NCBI GenBank assembly: GCA_023935145.1
Contig: CM043700.1
Coordinates: forward strand, 26,930,001-26,994,000
Direction: 5' to 3'
DNA: 64,000 nucleotides
From: Bretschneidera sinensis
Lineage: Eukaryota; Streptophyta; Magnoliopsida; Brassicales; Akaniaceae
The notes below the pieces were generated by a model, which saw nothing but the letters and a program-made list of their open reading frames with translations, made no database searches and was not told where the DNA came from. Of this stretch, positions 48,138 to 61,422 are shown one piece after another. Positions within the stretch are counted from its first letter, which is position 1. Every line of letters begins with the position of its first letter. Position numbers and translations under genes: made by a program.

Positions 48138-50559
48138 TCGTACTTTAATTAATTTATTTTTTTCATGTTTTTCTTTTACCAGTGTTGAGTGTTTGTTGGG
48201 CAACAAATTTTATACGGTACATTACACTGATTACATAGACCTCCCCGAGGGTAAGTTATAATTTTAAATATATTTTTTTTATAACAACGATCGTTTTTTA
48301 TTTTTATTTTAAGACTTTGTAAAAAATGTAAATCGTAGAATGTATAACGCAATGGTAATATTCAAACCTGAAACCTCACGAAAAAATCACTATCTCGAAT
48401 ATTTAAAAAATACAAAAAATGTGCTTATAATTATACGTTATCTTAAATGAGATTTATGTCATTTACCTAATTTTATATTCAGATAAAATTTATATCATTT
48501 AGTATGAGTTAGTGCATGGGGGAATTGCTTAATTTCATGATCTGATCTGAACCATCAGATCTAATATATTAGATTATTTTTATGTAATTTTTTTTAATAT
48601 TTAACTGTTTATTATGAGAGATTTTTAGTTGTATTAGGTGAAAAAAAATGAATTTTATATAAAGTGAATATTTAATTGGTAATTTTTTAAAATTTTATTA
48701 ATAAAATTTATACATATTTAATTAATATTATCAATAAAATTTTTAAAAAATACTAACCAAATTTTCATGAATGCAAAAATCTTATTTTACTCCTTACAAA
48801 AAAGAATTTTTCATTTTGCTAAGGATTTATTTGATTAATTGTCTAAATGATGTGTACTTAATTAAGAAATGAAAAAAAAAAGGATTAGGGTCATGGAATC
48901 GTAGGTCCAAAACGTGTCAGTGGAATCTTCAAAGTATTTGGAAAGGAACTAGTCAACCAGTTAACGTCAAACATGAATTTTGTGTACTTTATGTGATTCG
49001 AATTCGCACTTTGTGCTGTGCTTTCGGCCGGCCTTCGTACCTAAATTAGAATCGGCTAGACACCAAACCGTCCATGCCCTTATTGGCGGTGGATTTGCAA
49101 TTTGCAAGAATGGACAAGAATCAGAAATTTCTTAGGGCTGCTGGAGAGGTAATGTTGCTTTTGTTGACTTATTTAATAATTTGTCTCAAGGATGGGGCAA
49201 ACCCATTATACTTGCTTAATATAATTATAATATTATTTTTATTTTCTTTTTCAAGACAAAAAAGTTATATTGAAAGATTTAGATTATTTCAATATTCTGA
49301 TCTATTTTTTTCAATTCTATCTTGAAGATATAAAATAAATTTTTTAAAAATTATTTTTCAATTTTTATTTTTTAAAAGCGGTTTTTTTTTTTAAGATGTT
49401 TGATCAACTCATAAACATATTCAACCCAACTCAACCTATACAAATTAGTTTTGATTTATTTTGATCATCTATTTAATATGTTTTTTTCCTTTAAAAATTA
49501 ATTCAATCATATTGCATAAAAATATATTATATTACAACAATTTATTTTCCATTAGATTCAAAATTAAATTCATACAAAAAATTCATTAAATCTTACAAAT
49601 CCATCTATCACAAAATACCCGCAATCGCTTAACACAACTTACAAATAACCTTAATTTAATACAATACCATACAAAGTAATTAAACAACTACTAGAATTTG
49701 ACGGAAAAAAATATTGATATCGCGAAACCTACAAATATCCCACAATTCAAGTATATTAAATATATAAAATACAAGTAAGATCAATCTATATTGATAAAAA
49801 AAAACTAATATTGTATGTACATAATTACACCTAATAAATATTATATAATAATCAGGTCGGTAGTGTATTTGGATCAGGTGAAAATTTTTGAACTTGTGAT
49901 CTAATCAAACAGATTCAACAATTTCTCAATCAAGCCTAATCTAATCAATTGCATCGATTTGGGTTAAATTGACGGTTTCACCATATTTCAATTTCATCCC
50001 TCTTATTTATTATTCTATTATATTATTAATAAAAACAAAATAAAGAAGCATATATAAAGTTGTGTAAATTATTAGACACTTTTGGAATACCGTAAATTAT
50101 TAGTTGCATATATCTGCTTTCTACCCTTAGACATGTGGGATTCGTCAATGAAGGTTTACTCAATAATTTATCGTGAAGTTGGGATTGAAACAATCGAGTC
50201 CACAAGTTAGATGCGATAAATAGATCACATCATAACATCAAGTTGAAAAAAAAAACGCATTGACCAATATTAAATTAAAAATACTTTTTATCGTTTCAAT
50301 TATATATTTGATTACATTTTTATTGCATTATTAATTTATCAATATATTTAATTTTGTTTACATAGAACAACATTAATGTTTTTTAAAATTATACTTTTTT
50401 GAGGATTATATTTTGTTTTTTTTTTCTTTCTTATAGAAATAAATCATGTAGAATTTTTTATTCTTTTCATAATATATAAAAAGTATTAGAGAATACGCAT
50501 AACGTACTTATTCACACGTGCAGCACATGTACAATAACAGCTAGCAAGAAAGAAAAGTA
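48138..50559. other. AT-rich intergenic region
   Basis: A short frame at 49074 (MPLLAVDLQFARMDKNQKFL...) ends in GAG|GTAATG, which looks like an exon with a donor, but no continuation is found and the protein is not recognised. The remainder shows no gene. Confidence 0.5.
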
Positions 50560-50860
50560 TGAACTGAAATTGCTTGGTGTTCTTATCGATGACTGCAGGT
50601 CTCCCCTGCTGAAACAAAAACTTAGCCATGCCTACAGAGAGGCAAACGAGTGTGCGGACTTGCTTGCAAAATCAGGTCACAGACAGGAGCTAGAACTTTT
50701 GCTACTTGATGAGGGATTGCTATCCCCAGAACAGTTGTTGGTTTACCCAAACAACACGATTTTCAAATACAGACAAGACATACTATTGCAAGCATTGCCT
50801 TCGTCTTCAACTACAGATGGGAAAACGGTGAATGCTTGTAACCTTAAAAAAACCGGTCCC
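50560..50860 (+). pseudogene. RNase H-like (RVT_3) fragment of a non-LTR-retroelement-type protein
   Basis: A reading frame of about 100 codons contains LLGVLIDDCRSPL and then HAYREANECADLLAKSGH. This is the C-terminal signature of the plant RVT_3 / RNase H-like domain found in LINE-derived proteins and their relatives (typically H-x-x-R-E-x-N-x-x-A-D-x-L-A). There is no start codon context or N-terminal half here. The frame then runs into the inverted-repeat element at 50903. It is probably a degraded gene or LINE end. Confidence 0.6.
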
Positions 50861-50902
50861 ACAAGTAACTTACTGTATACTTTAAAAGGCAGTGATAAAT
50901 AT

Positions 50903-51655
50903 ACGGCTCTCTTCTCCTTATATCCACGGTTTTTTTTTTTTTTGTTTTTTCTTCAAAAAATGGTAAAATTAGTAAAGAGTCCTTGTGTTTAATATTTAAA
51001 CCCTCATAGTTACAAACTTATCTAAGTAAGACAAAAAACAATTATAATGATGATAATTTAATCCATTTAAATAAAAAAATTATAGTAATAAATACATTAA
51101 TGATCCTCTACACAAGTATTGAGTGTTGTAATTTAGTTTTTGAATACAGATAGTTTAAGCATAATAGTTCTTGCATATTGGTTTATTAGCCAATTTTTAT
51201 GTTAAATTTGCAAAATTTATATATTGAATCAAACAGATACCAATACCCAATACCAAATTAAAATATAAATCTACAATCTTATTTTTTTCTTTTTTAAAAT
51301 TTTAAAAAATATTTAAAAATTATTAATTTAAATCTTAAATCATTAATTGAGGATAAAAAAACACCAAAAAATACCACCTAATAAATAGAAACTTACAGAA
51401 GTAACATATATACTCCAAATTACTTCACCTAAAATTAAAAAGAAAAAAAAATGTTGTTTTAACAAAAGTTGGTGCTTGTCCTAAAGTTAGGGGTTTAAAC
51501 TTTAATTTACATCTTTAAAAGATTTGCTAATTATATTATGTATAGCTATATATACTCCAAATTTAACAGATTTAGCATGGGTTTGAAAAAAAAATAATGA
51601 GTTTTGTCATTTTTTGATAAGTGTTGGGCTTGACCTTTGGGTAGTCGTTAAACCC

Positions 51656-51693
<38 letters not shown>

Positions 51694-52097
51694 TAATAAT
51701 TATATATCTTTATACATAATATAATTGGCAAATCTTTTAAGGATGCAAATTAAAATTTAAACCCCTAACTTTAAAACAATCACCAGCTTTTGTTAGAATA
51801 CCATTAAAAATTGATTAGTAAACTGATGATACAATAACTATTATATTTACTTTATAGCCAAATTCTAAATTACTATACTCAATTCTTCTGTGGAGTGTTA
51901 TTAATATATTTATTACTATAAATATTTTATTTAATATGATTAAATTGCCATCACTATAATTTTTTTTTTGTTTTATTTAGATAAGCTTTTAACTATGAGG
52001 GTTTAAACATTAAACACAAAGAATTTTTACTAATTTTACCAATTTTTTTGAAGAAAAAGACAAAAAAAACCGTGGATATAAGGAGAAAAGAGCCCTG
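50903..52097. mobile_element. Fold-back element with long inverted arms
   Basis: The left arm begins acggctctcttctcc and ttatatccacgg, and continues with cttcaaaaaatggtaaaatt and taaaccctcatagtt. The right arm carries the reverse complement of these in the same order, ending at about 52097 (ggagaaaagagccctg). Arm homology continues inward: aaagttaggggtttaaac near 51483 pairs with gtttaaacccctaacttt-type sequence near 51755. It reaches a (TA)n centre near 51661-51690. The left arm has an unmatched stretch at about 51190-51455. tttaaaag stands on both sides (50881 and 52101) as a possible 8-bp target copy. There is no coding capacity. Confidence 0.85.
51661..51690. repeat. (TA)n tract at the centre of the fold-back element
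   Basis: About 15 TA units mark the hinge between the inverted arms. Confidence 0.9.
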
Positions 52098-53917
52098 TTA
52101 TTTAAAAGACACCTGCAATATTACTGCAACTTTCTGTGTATGGTTTTGCTAAATTAAGTGCTACTGCTACACTGCTACGTACTTATGCTATACAACAGTA
52201 GCAGGAATTGCTTCTGTGTATCTTACTAACGTGTAGAAACGGTGTTCACGTGAGAGATGAGACAAAAGGGCAAACTGCTTCAGTGAGCAGATGGGAGTAA
52301 TTACTGCCTGCACATACGTAGGCCACACCTCATAAACAGTTGCGTGGGTTGGTGCATTATAGGACTGTATCATGCAAGAATATTTTTCCATGACATCTTT
52401 AAAATTTAACGACGCTCAATGAACTTTCTTTGCTTGGTGTTTGTCATATAGATTGTAAATTTTATCAAATCACATTTCGTCGTCAAAACATTTGTAGATT
52501 TCAAATTTTCAATTATGTAATCCATCAAACTGAATCTATGCAAGACTTACTGCCCATTACGCACTACCTCCATACCTAACGAATAACTCTAACCAAACTG
52601 ACAGGCGACAGCCAGTTAGGGAAAACAGTTGATATTATAAACTCTCACTAAAAGGAAATGTACGCTGCAATCATAAAAGTACGTATTGAATTATATTTAT
52701 TTTTCAATTCTTTAATTTAACTAATTAATTTTTGGATACATGTTAATCATTCGTGGTCACATACACTGATTAAAACTTTAAATAAATTCTACAAACATGA
52801 TTTAAAGAGAATTTCTTAGTTGGAGAATCAACTTCAAAACCAACGCTAGCTAGACTCTTATTTTAGCTTTGAACTAATCTCGCTCTTTTGAGTTATATAT
52901 ATATATATATGGACTGTACAAAGGGAGATAACCCTCTTTCATCACTTATCCCTCTCATCTTTGGTGTATATGAATAGAGTTTGATCTCCAATCTCTTCTA
53001 TAATAATAAGTATCTCTATCAATTAAATTAGCTAACACCCACAATGAATATTAGATATTCTATAGCCTTAAGAGACGTATTGTCATGTAATTTGATATTG
53101 TCGAATACCGCAATAAAACATTTGTAATTTTAGAGTTTTATATCGGTAATATCTCATTATCCCGTTGGTTCGTTTAGCGTAATCTAAAAAGTAACTTCTC
53201 GAATTTTTTAAACTTGCTTATGAATAAAAAATTATTTATTTATATTTTTTATTTAATATGCTATATTTTTATTTTTATTTATTCAGTTATATAATTTTTT
53301 AGTATAATATTTATTATATTATGTTTATTTCATTATTATATTCCAATTATAATACGTATTATACTATATGAAAACAATATTATTAAATTAATATATTTAC
53401 ATATTGATATTATTTTTATAATATTTTATACTATTATTATTTTATATTTATTTATATATTAATTTTTTATAATATATATTTTTATTATTTTATGATATTT
53501 GATAATAATAATTTTATATTAAGGGAGTATAATTTATTATTTTATATTGAGTATATTTTATTGTTTATATATTAATATTTTTTTGCATTAAACATTATAA
53601 ATAAATAATAAAATGAGGGTATAAGATACTTTTGCCCTCAACATTAGGGGCAGATTGCAAAATGTGGTAATTTAAAAATAACAACCTCTCAAGTGACTGT
53701 CTCATTACTTCATTTTGTCATTTTGAGTAATCTTATTGCCATATTAATCTTATATCATCACAATCTGATAAAAAAAAAAAAAAAGGAACCAGTGATAATG
53801 TTTCAAACTACCAAACAAAATATCGCGAACCAAACACCTATTTTCATTTTAAGTTGAAGAAGATTTATTGTATTGCCCGACGACGAAGATGGAGTTTGAA
53901 ATATCCAGGGTTTCACC
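52098..53917. other. AT-rich intergenic region
   Basis: It contains a short (TA)n near 52892 and very AT-rich DNA at 53200-53620. No gene is supported. Confidence 0.6.
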
Positions 53918-54369
53918 TGTTAGGAAAAATTATCGGGTCGAAACTAACACACAACGAAAGCGAAATGAGAAAAATAAAGATAAAATGAACACAAATATTT
54001 TACGTGGAAAAACCCCCGAACAAATTTGGGGTAAAAAACCACGGGCAAGTGTAGGAGGATTTCACTATTGTAAAATAGGGATTACAACAACTTCTCTCTA
54101 ATCACAATGAGATAACAATTGTCTAATTTCTATTGTAACAGGAAAAATAACTCTCTCACAAAATGGGGAAAATATTACTTACAAAGAAAGAACAAATTTT
54201 CCTCTCTAAGTAGTAACTCTCACACACTCTCTAATACTCTTCTTGGTGTCAATGTTTGATTACAAATAAGAGCCTATTTATAGGCTTCAAGAACACTATT
54301 GTTCATTCACATGAACACTATTGTTCATTCACAGTGGCTTTACCACTAAAAAGACCATCTCTTATCACA
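53918..54369 (-). repeat. Copia-3 3' LTR (452 bp)
   Basis: It shares the opening ttaggaaaaattaYcgggtc and gtggaaaaacccccgaac with the other LTR. It has an internal tandem doublet of gaacactattgttcattcac near 54292-54337. The word agcctatttataggct contains the TATA box on the minus strand. Confidence 0.93.
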
Positions 54370-54434
54370 TTCTCCCACTTAAAGTCACTTTCGTAATCCT
54401 TCCATCTTTCCTCACTTGTCAAATCCATGCTTGC

Positions 54435-57400
54435 TTACGTTTCCGCTAGACCACATGAGGATCTACACCATTTAAACTTGTCAGTGTTGATCGGCTTGGT
54501 CATAACATCTGCTAGGTTCTCGTCGGTGTGAATCTTCTGCATATCCACACTACCTTCTTCCACTACTTCTCGAACAAAGTGATACTGAACCCTTATGTGC
54601 TTTGTCCGTGAATGAAAAGCTGGATTCCTTGCAATGTGCAAGGCACTCTGACTGTCACAAAACAGAATAATCTTTTCCTGCTTATGCCCGAGCTCTTCCA
54701 ATAACCTTTGTATCCAAACTGCTTCCTTGCAAGCTTGTGTAGCCGCCATGTATTCTGCTTCCGTTGTAGATAGAGCCACAACCGTCTGCAGTTTAGAAAC
54801 CCAACTTACAGCTCCTCCTGCAAGTGTAAATACATAACCTGTAGTAGACTTGCTTTTATTGAGATCTTCTGCAAATTCTGAATCAACATAGCCTCTGACA
54901 ATAAAATCTGATCCTCCGTAACATAATGCAGCATCTGAGGTTCCTCTGATGTATCTCAGAACCCTCTTCACAGTATTCCAATGCTCTCTACCAGGATTCG
55001 TCATAAATCGACTAACCACTCCCACTGCTTGTGCAATGTCTGGTTTTGTACAAATCATAGCAAACATTAAACTTCCCACTACTGATGCATACGGTACTCG
55101 AGACATCTCCCTCCTCTCTCAGTCATTGCTAGGAAGTGGGATAGAAATTGGCTTACTATCTTGCATGTTGAAGCGTCGCAAGATCTTGTTAAAGTAGTTC
55201 TTCTGGGAAAGCCAAATCTTCCTGCTATTTCTGTCTCGGTGAATCTGCATCCCTAGAATCTTGTTTGCTGGTCCCAAGTTCTTCATATCAAACTCTCTAG
55301 CCAACTGTGCCTTCAATTTTTGGATTTGATCTCTATTGGGGCCTGCTACCAACATGTCATCCACATACAACAACAAGATAATAAAATCATTATCACCATC
55401 AAACCTTTTGAAGTACGTACAATGGTCTGAACTGAGTCTGTTGTATCCAAGGCTAATAATGAAGGAATCAAATCTCTTGTACCAACACCTCGGTGCCTAT
55501 TTGAGACCGTATAGAGATTTGTTCAACCTGCAAACCAAGTTCTCCTTTCCTGTTTCAGCAAAACCTTCTGGCTGGAGCATTTAGATTTTTTCTTCAAGTT
55601 CTCCATGAAGAAATGCAGTTTTCACATCCAGCTGCTCCAGATGTAAGTCAAACGTAGCACACATAGCCAGGACTACTCTGATTATTGTAAGCAGAACCAC
55701 CAGGGAAAATATCTCATTGAAATCAATACCTTCTTTCTGAGCGAATCCCTTTACCACTAGTCTTGCACAAAACCGTTCCACTTGATCATTGCTATCCCGC
55801 TTGATCTTGTAGACCCATTTGTTACCTATGGCTTTTCTCCCATGTGGCAATGGTACAAGTTCCCAAGTCTTGTTCTTGTGTAGAGCTTCAATTTCTTCAT
55901 GCATTGCTGCCATCCACAAAGACACATCTGAGCTACTTGTAGCTTTTTGGAAAGTTGAGGGCTCTCCATCCTCCTTTAAAAGACAGTATGCAACATTGCT
56001 TTTAGTAACATACTCCAAATGCCAAGCTGGCAGCCTTCTCTCATGAGTTGACCGGCGAGCTTCTGGAGCTTCGGACTCGACTGGTTCTTGTACCTCGTGC
56101 TCTGGTGCTGCTTCAGTAGAAACTGGAATTTCTTGTACCAGATTATTTCCCACATGTATTGTTGTAGTCTTTGAAACCTCTTTCGACGTGCTATTGTCTC
56201 CATCTTTTTGTAGTAGTTGATCTTCTACAAAGATCACATCCCTGCTGACAACAACCTTGCGGGTAGTGGGATCCCACAGGCGATACCCCTTTACTCTGTC
56301 AGCATACCCCAAGAATATACACCTCATAGATTTCGGATTCAACTTCGTTCTTTCTTGGGCATTGTACATCACATACGCAGGACATCCAAAAGAATGTAAA
56401 GTGGAATAGTCCGCTGGCTTACCAGTCCACATCTCCATCGGCGTCTTTAAATTAATTGCTATTGATAGCGACCGATTTATCACATAACAGGTGGTTTTGG
56501 CTGCTTCTGCCCAAAAAGAGTTAGGTTGACCTGCAGTCCTCAACATAGCTCTCATCCTTTCTGTAAGAGTTCTATTCATCCGCTATGCCACTCCATTTTG
56601 CTGAGACGTGTATGTGACTGTGAACTGTCGTTTGACACCTTCCCGCTTACAAAGAGCAAGAAACTTGCCGTCTGTGTACTCTCTTTCGTTATCTGTCCTT
56701 AAGCACTTGATCTTTTTCCCAGATTCAAGTTCCATCCACGCTTTGAAGTCTTTGAATACCGGAAATACATCTGACTTCTTCTTGATTGGATACACCCAAT
56801 ATCTCCTGGAGTAATCATCAATAAAAGACACAAAGTACTTTGCTCCTCTTAAGGACATTTCTAGTGACTCCCATACATCAGAATGAATCAAGTCTGGAAT
56901 GAATTTACTCCTAGAATTAGATCTGTTAAACTTCAATCTATGTTGCTTACTTGTAACACAATGCTCACAGAAAGATAGATTTACTGATTTGAGCCATGGA
57001 AGCAGCTTTCTGTCAGAGAGAATCTTCAAACCTCGTTCCGACATGTGACCTAGTTTGAGATGCCACATTATCGTCGACTCTTCTCCCTTGTTGATTGATG
57101 TGACACACGCATCAGCTTCCTTCAGTGTTTCCCCTTTTAGTATGAATAGATTCGATGCGATCTTTTCTGCCTTCATAACCACAAGTGCACCTTTGACAAT
57201 CTTCATGATCCCATTTTCGATATGGGTCTTGCATCCAAGACTATCTATTTGCCCCAAAGACAATAGATTCTTCCTCAGGCCCTTTACGTGTCGTACATCC
57301 TGAATAGTGCGAACTGTACTATCAAACATCTTTATCTTGATAGTACCAATACCAGCAATCTCCAAAGCATGATCATCACCCATATGTACAGAACCTCCTG

Positions 57401-58322
57401 AGACTGGTTCATATTTGTGAAACCATTCTCTCCGAGATGTCATATGCCATGTTGCTCCTGAGTCTAGTAACCAGATGTCAACGAACTGTTTTCTACCTCC
57501 AACTGTTGTTGTTGACTCGCTGTATAGAACTTCATCATCATTTGAGGCACTTGCCACATTCCCTTAAGCATTTGATGACTCAGGGACTCCACTCTTCTTT
57601 GTGTACCAACAATCCTTCTTGACATGCCCTTTCTTACCACAGTTGTAGCACTTGAAATTCTTCTTACTTTTTGATTTCGATCTACCATGATTCTGACTCC
57701 CACTGGGGCCACGTTCCGTTGATATTTCTCTCGTCATCATCAAAGCTTCTGCTTGCTACGAACCTGCCTGTCTGTCTTCCTTGTTTTTATGCCTGGTTTC
57801 TTCTCCCAAAACAACAGCTGCAATTTCGTCGAAGACTAGATAGTCCATGAGGATGTTGTTCGTCAAGTTGATGATAAGTTGATCATACAAGTCAGGTAGA
57901 CTTTGTAATAGAAGCTCCGCATGTTCAAATGTCTTTATTGTGTAACCCATCGATGTAAGTTACGAAAATAAAATATTCAAAATGTTGATGTGGTCGGTTA
58001 CCGACGTGGATTCCGTCATTCGAAGAGTGGAAAGTCTCTTCTTTAAAAAGATCTTATTGTGTAGTGACTTGGCCTCGTACAGTCTTGTTAGAGTATCCCA
58101 AATCTTTTTCGCAATCTTCTTTTCCGCTAGTGCTAAGTGCAGATCGACAATTGCGATGCTGTCCATCTCGTTCCACTTGCTGTCGTCAGTGATCTCTTAG
58201 GGCCTTTCTTCAATTGCTGCCAAACAATTGTCTTTCCTCAAAATTGCCTTAATCTTCATTTTCTATAACGAGAAATTACTCTCGTTAAACTTCTCAACAT
58301 TAAACTTTGTTGTAGTTGACAT
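54435..58322 (-). pseudogene. Copia-3 gag-pol, one frame, inactivated by stops
   Basis: From the Met at 58320-58322 one frame runs for 1,296 codons, with about nine in-frame stops and no frameshift. Features in order are gag KFNVEKFNESNF, the zinc knuckle CYNCGKKGHVKKDC (near 57650), protease LDSGATWHM and integrase zinc site (WHLKLGH, CEHC). The catalytic Asp residues HSDVW and RTDNERE follow, then reverse transcriptase LLYVDDML (near 55365) and RNase H (STTEAEY, CDSQSA). The codon for the third integrase acid is a stop (GVA-stop-RMNRT, 56580-56582). Several stops fit CAG to TAG or CAA to TAA (for example near 57756, 57960 and 55506); the integrase one needs G to T. Overall layout and length resemble tobacco Tnt1. 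Confidence 0.93.
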
Positions 58323-58360
58323 CTCCACAACGATCTGCTTCACACCCCTCAACCAATAAC

Positions 58361-58371
58361 TCTGATATCAC
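58361..58371 (-). other. Copia-3 primer-binding site
   Basis: Minus-strand GTGATATCAGAG adjoins the 5' LTR and matches the initiator-Met tRNA complement closely. Confidence 0.85.
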
Positions 58372-58865
58372 TGTTAGGAAAAATTACCGGGTCGAAGCTA
58401 ACACACAACGAAAGTGAAATGGGAAAAATAAAGATAAAATGGACACAAATATTTTACGTGGAAAAACCCCCGAACAAATTTGGGGTAAAAAACCACGGGC
58501 AAGTGTAGGAAGATTTCACTATTGTAAAATAGGGATTACAACAATTTCTCTCTGATTACAATGAGATAACAATTGTCTAATCTCTATTGTAATAAGAGAA
58601 ACAACTCTCTCACAAAATCAGAAAAATATTACTTACAAAGAAGGAACAAATTTTCCTCTCTAAGTAGCAACTCTCACACTCTCTCTAATACTCTTCTTGG
58701 TGTCAATGTTTGATTACAAATGAGAGCCTATTTATAGGCTTCAAGAACAACACTATTGTTCATTCACATGACCACCTTTGTATTTTGTCCATGTAGTCTT
58801 CACTTTAACACCTTTATCTTATGAAAAAAGTGGCTTTATCCCTGAAAAGGCCATCACTTATCACA
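58372..58865 (-). repeat. Copia-3 5' LTR (494 bp)
   Basis: Similar to the 3' LTR except near its distal end, where it has a longer unique stretch (gaccacctttgtattttgtc...) in place of the gaacactattgttcattcac doublet. Confidence 0.93.
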
Positions 58866-59300
58866 CCACCCAAGAATAAAAAGCTTTTTAGATTCGGCAG
58901 TATTTCATTGCTCTAAAACCAGAAACCGAAAACTGAAATATGTGTATAAATTGGACACCAATTCAGTGAGATCGAGCTCACAGCTATCATAAAAATATTT
59001 TCAACCCTGGTGGTCAACTATCAGAGTTGCATTTTCGTGTGACAAAACAATAAATTAATGAATGGCCCGGTCTCTTGGTCTAGTGATCATCTCCGGGGCC
59101 TTTATAAAAAAAAAAACATTAAATAATTTGGAGTGCAAGTGCACTCAGAAGTAAGTCACAACCCAAACAATTACGCGCAGTGAAAAAAGAAAAATAACAA
59201 AAGCAATTACTGAACACCACTAATTAAGAAACATTGGTGCAATTATTAAAATAGGCAGAGCATCTTATCCGATACAAAAGAGAAATAACATCAATGCGAA
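58866..59300. other. Intergenic DNA
   Basis: A fragment near 59061 (aatggcccggtctcttggtc and then tagtgatcatctcc, followed by an A-run) resembles the tail-bearing end of a small retroposon but is too short to classify. No gene is seen. Confidence 0.4.
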
Positions 59301-59467
59301 AATCTGTGGCATACATACAAATACAGACATTCAAGGAACATAGGAGGTCTTCACCCTCACAATAACGGTGACAAATTAATGTCTGAATTCATTTGAATAT
59401 AGACTAGTACTTCCTACCTTGTGATGGCACAACATCCGAATTTAATCCATGTAGCAGATGGGAAGCC
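59301..59467 (-). other. Second 3'-UTR exon of the DUF538 gene
   Basis: Acceptor TTTCTTTGCAG ends at 59468 on the minus strand. The exon reads GGCTTCCCATCTGC onward, with no frame continuing from the CDS since the stop is upstream. The 3' limit is a guess. Confidence 0.45.
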
Positions 59468-61413
59468 CTGCAAAGAAAATTGAAAACTGAAAAGTTAAGA
59501 CAAACAAAAGAGAAACATTTAAGTTCATTCAAGATTCCTGTCTGCAATACTTAAGCAATCTTACAGTTAACATGACATCCATTTTCCCAAGTTGAAAACC
59601 CATTTAATGAATAAAATGAAGATAAACTGCATAAGATCTAAGCTCTCATAAAGGAAAGGCAACCCACTATCCTGATCTACCGGCCAAGGAGCTCGAATTT
59701 TGCCTTTTATGTAACTTTTTCAGATCCTTCAAATGTGGTTCAACTCAGCTTGAGGCTGATGCTAGAAGCATTGTCTATGAACTGATGGTACACACACAGA
59801 GACATGTATAAATAAACATACATGTCACACTAAACCTTTCAAATGATCCTCTCTGTCCATAAGGATCAATCAATCTCGATGCCCTAACAGAGTCAATAAC
59901 AAAACATTGCAAATGACAGTTGAAACCTGAGTCTACCCAACTGAAACTGCATACAGAAACTCAGCTCCTGAGTTTTCAAGAAACAGACTCTCAATATTTT
60001 CTATAGAGGACATAAATAAGAGTGTGCCCTACTAATGAAAACTTGAAAAGAAAAGAGCGAGGAAAATTTCCCCTAGCAACAACTTGGCGATATGAGATCC
60101 AAATGGAGTTTCAATTACACTAAACATTGATTTTGGCCAGAAACTTGGAAGTTACATCAAATTCACAACTAGATTAATGCAGCAAACTTCAACATAATGT
60201 AATACACAAAGTTTTATTAAATTTAATACGAAGAAGTTCAAACAGTAATGCTTCCGGCTTAGAAACTAAATAGCCTATATAGTTGCAGTTTCTCAGTGAT
60301 AAGACCTGCATAATGTATCACATAATGGTCTTTGGGCAAGAAATTTGAACTCATAAAGATAGTAGACAGCGAAACACCATGGTTTGGACATTCCGTTTGG
60401 TGGACAATACAAAACAACTAAACATAATTGACAAGAGTTCAACAGAGCGGTTAAATGAAAATAACAAAGCCAAAAAAATTAATACTAAAATGAATAAAGT
60501 AAAAGAAGCCAAAGCAGGAATAGAAACTTTATGACAACAACGATATAAATAGAAGGGACAAAACCTGAATTATTAACCTAATAGAACCGCGTAATCCAGA
60601 TGAGAAAGCTAATTAAAAAGTCAAGACACCAAAAGGCCCTTCACAAGGAACAATACTAAATATCCAACAGCAGCCTAAAGCCAGAAGAACACGTAAAGAA
60701 TTGTGTCACACCCAAATCCAAAGAAAGCTGCCTAAAGTTAAAGACTTATTCATTATCCTATTACCAATAAGAAAAAGGTATGAGACTTTAAAAAGTAAAA
60801 AATGAAAAGGATTACAAACTAGTTCGAAGCATAAAGATAAAACCAAAAGCTAAATATCTTTAAAAAAAAAAACCATTATTAAACTGTGAAATCGATGGAT
60901 ATCTTGCCAGTATTCTTGAATGAAACCTAAAGAATGAACAATTTTGGCATTTCAATCCAAAACCTTTAATTTAATTTAATGAAGTTGACAATCCAAGCAG
61001 TTGATAACTCTGAAAAATCCAAAATAAAAAAAATCACCACCCAATAATAATTTCACATAGCGAACACTTGTAAGTAATTGATAAACTTCATAACTCATGA
61101 AGGAAAAAAGAAAAATAAAAAAAGGGTCTAAAGCCAACAAAATAGAAAGGCATAAAAATGAAAGCAATTCATACATAATTCATACTATTAAACCATATTC
61201 AGGCATAACTTGATCACAGATTCAAGCATATAAAACGTAGATTCTAATTCAATCTCAAAGAAAAGCGTAAATCCCAAAATTAAAAACTCTTTCCCTGTTC
61301 ATATCGCTTTCCAATTGATACCAAATAATAATCCATGCGATAAAAAAAAAGCCACACAACTGAAGCAGAACCCTATGAATTAAAAACCAAGAAAAAAGAA
61401 AAGTGAACTTCAC
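59468..61413 (-). other. 3'-UTR intron of the DUF538 gene
   Basis: Donor CTAACAG|GTGAAG is at 61413 and acceptor is at 59468, giving 1,946 bp. The stop codon ends nine bases before the exon junction, so the transcript should escape nonsense-mediated decay by the usual distance rule. The interior has no gene. Confidence 0.6.
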
Positions 61414-61422
61414 CTGTTAGTG

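Larger units (their letters stand above)
53918..58865 (-). mobile_element. Copia-3: Ty1/Copia retrotransposon (Tnt1-like), full length but defective
   Basis: LTRs lie at 53918-54369 (3') and 58372-58865 (5'), both with tgttagg...cttatcaca ends on the plus strand. On the minus strand the primer site TGATATCAGAG follows the 5' LTR, and the polypurine tract AAGTGGGAGAA precedes the 3' LTR. Candidate target copies tcacc (53913-53917) and ccacc (58866-58870) match at four of five bases. The full gag-pol domain set is present. It lies between VIL1 and the DUF538 gene. Confidence 0.96.
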
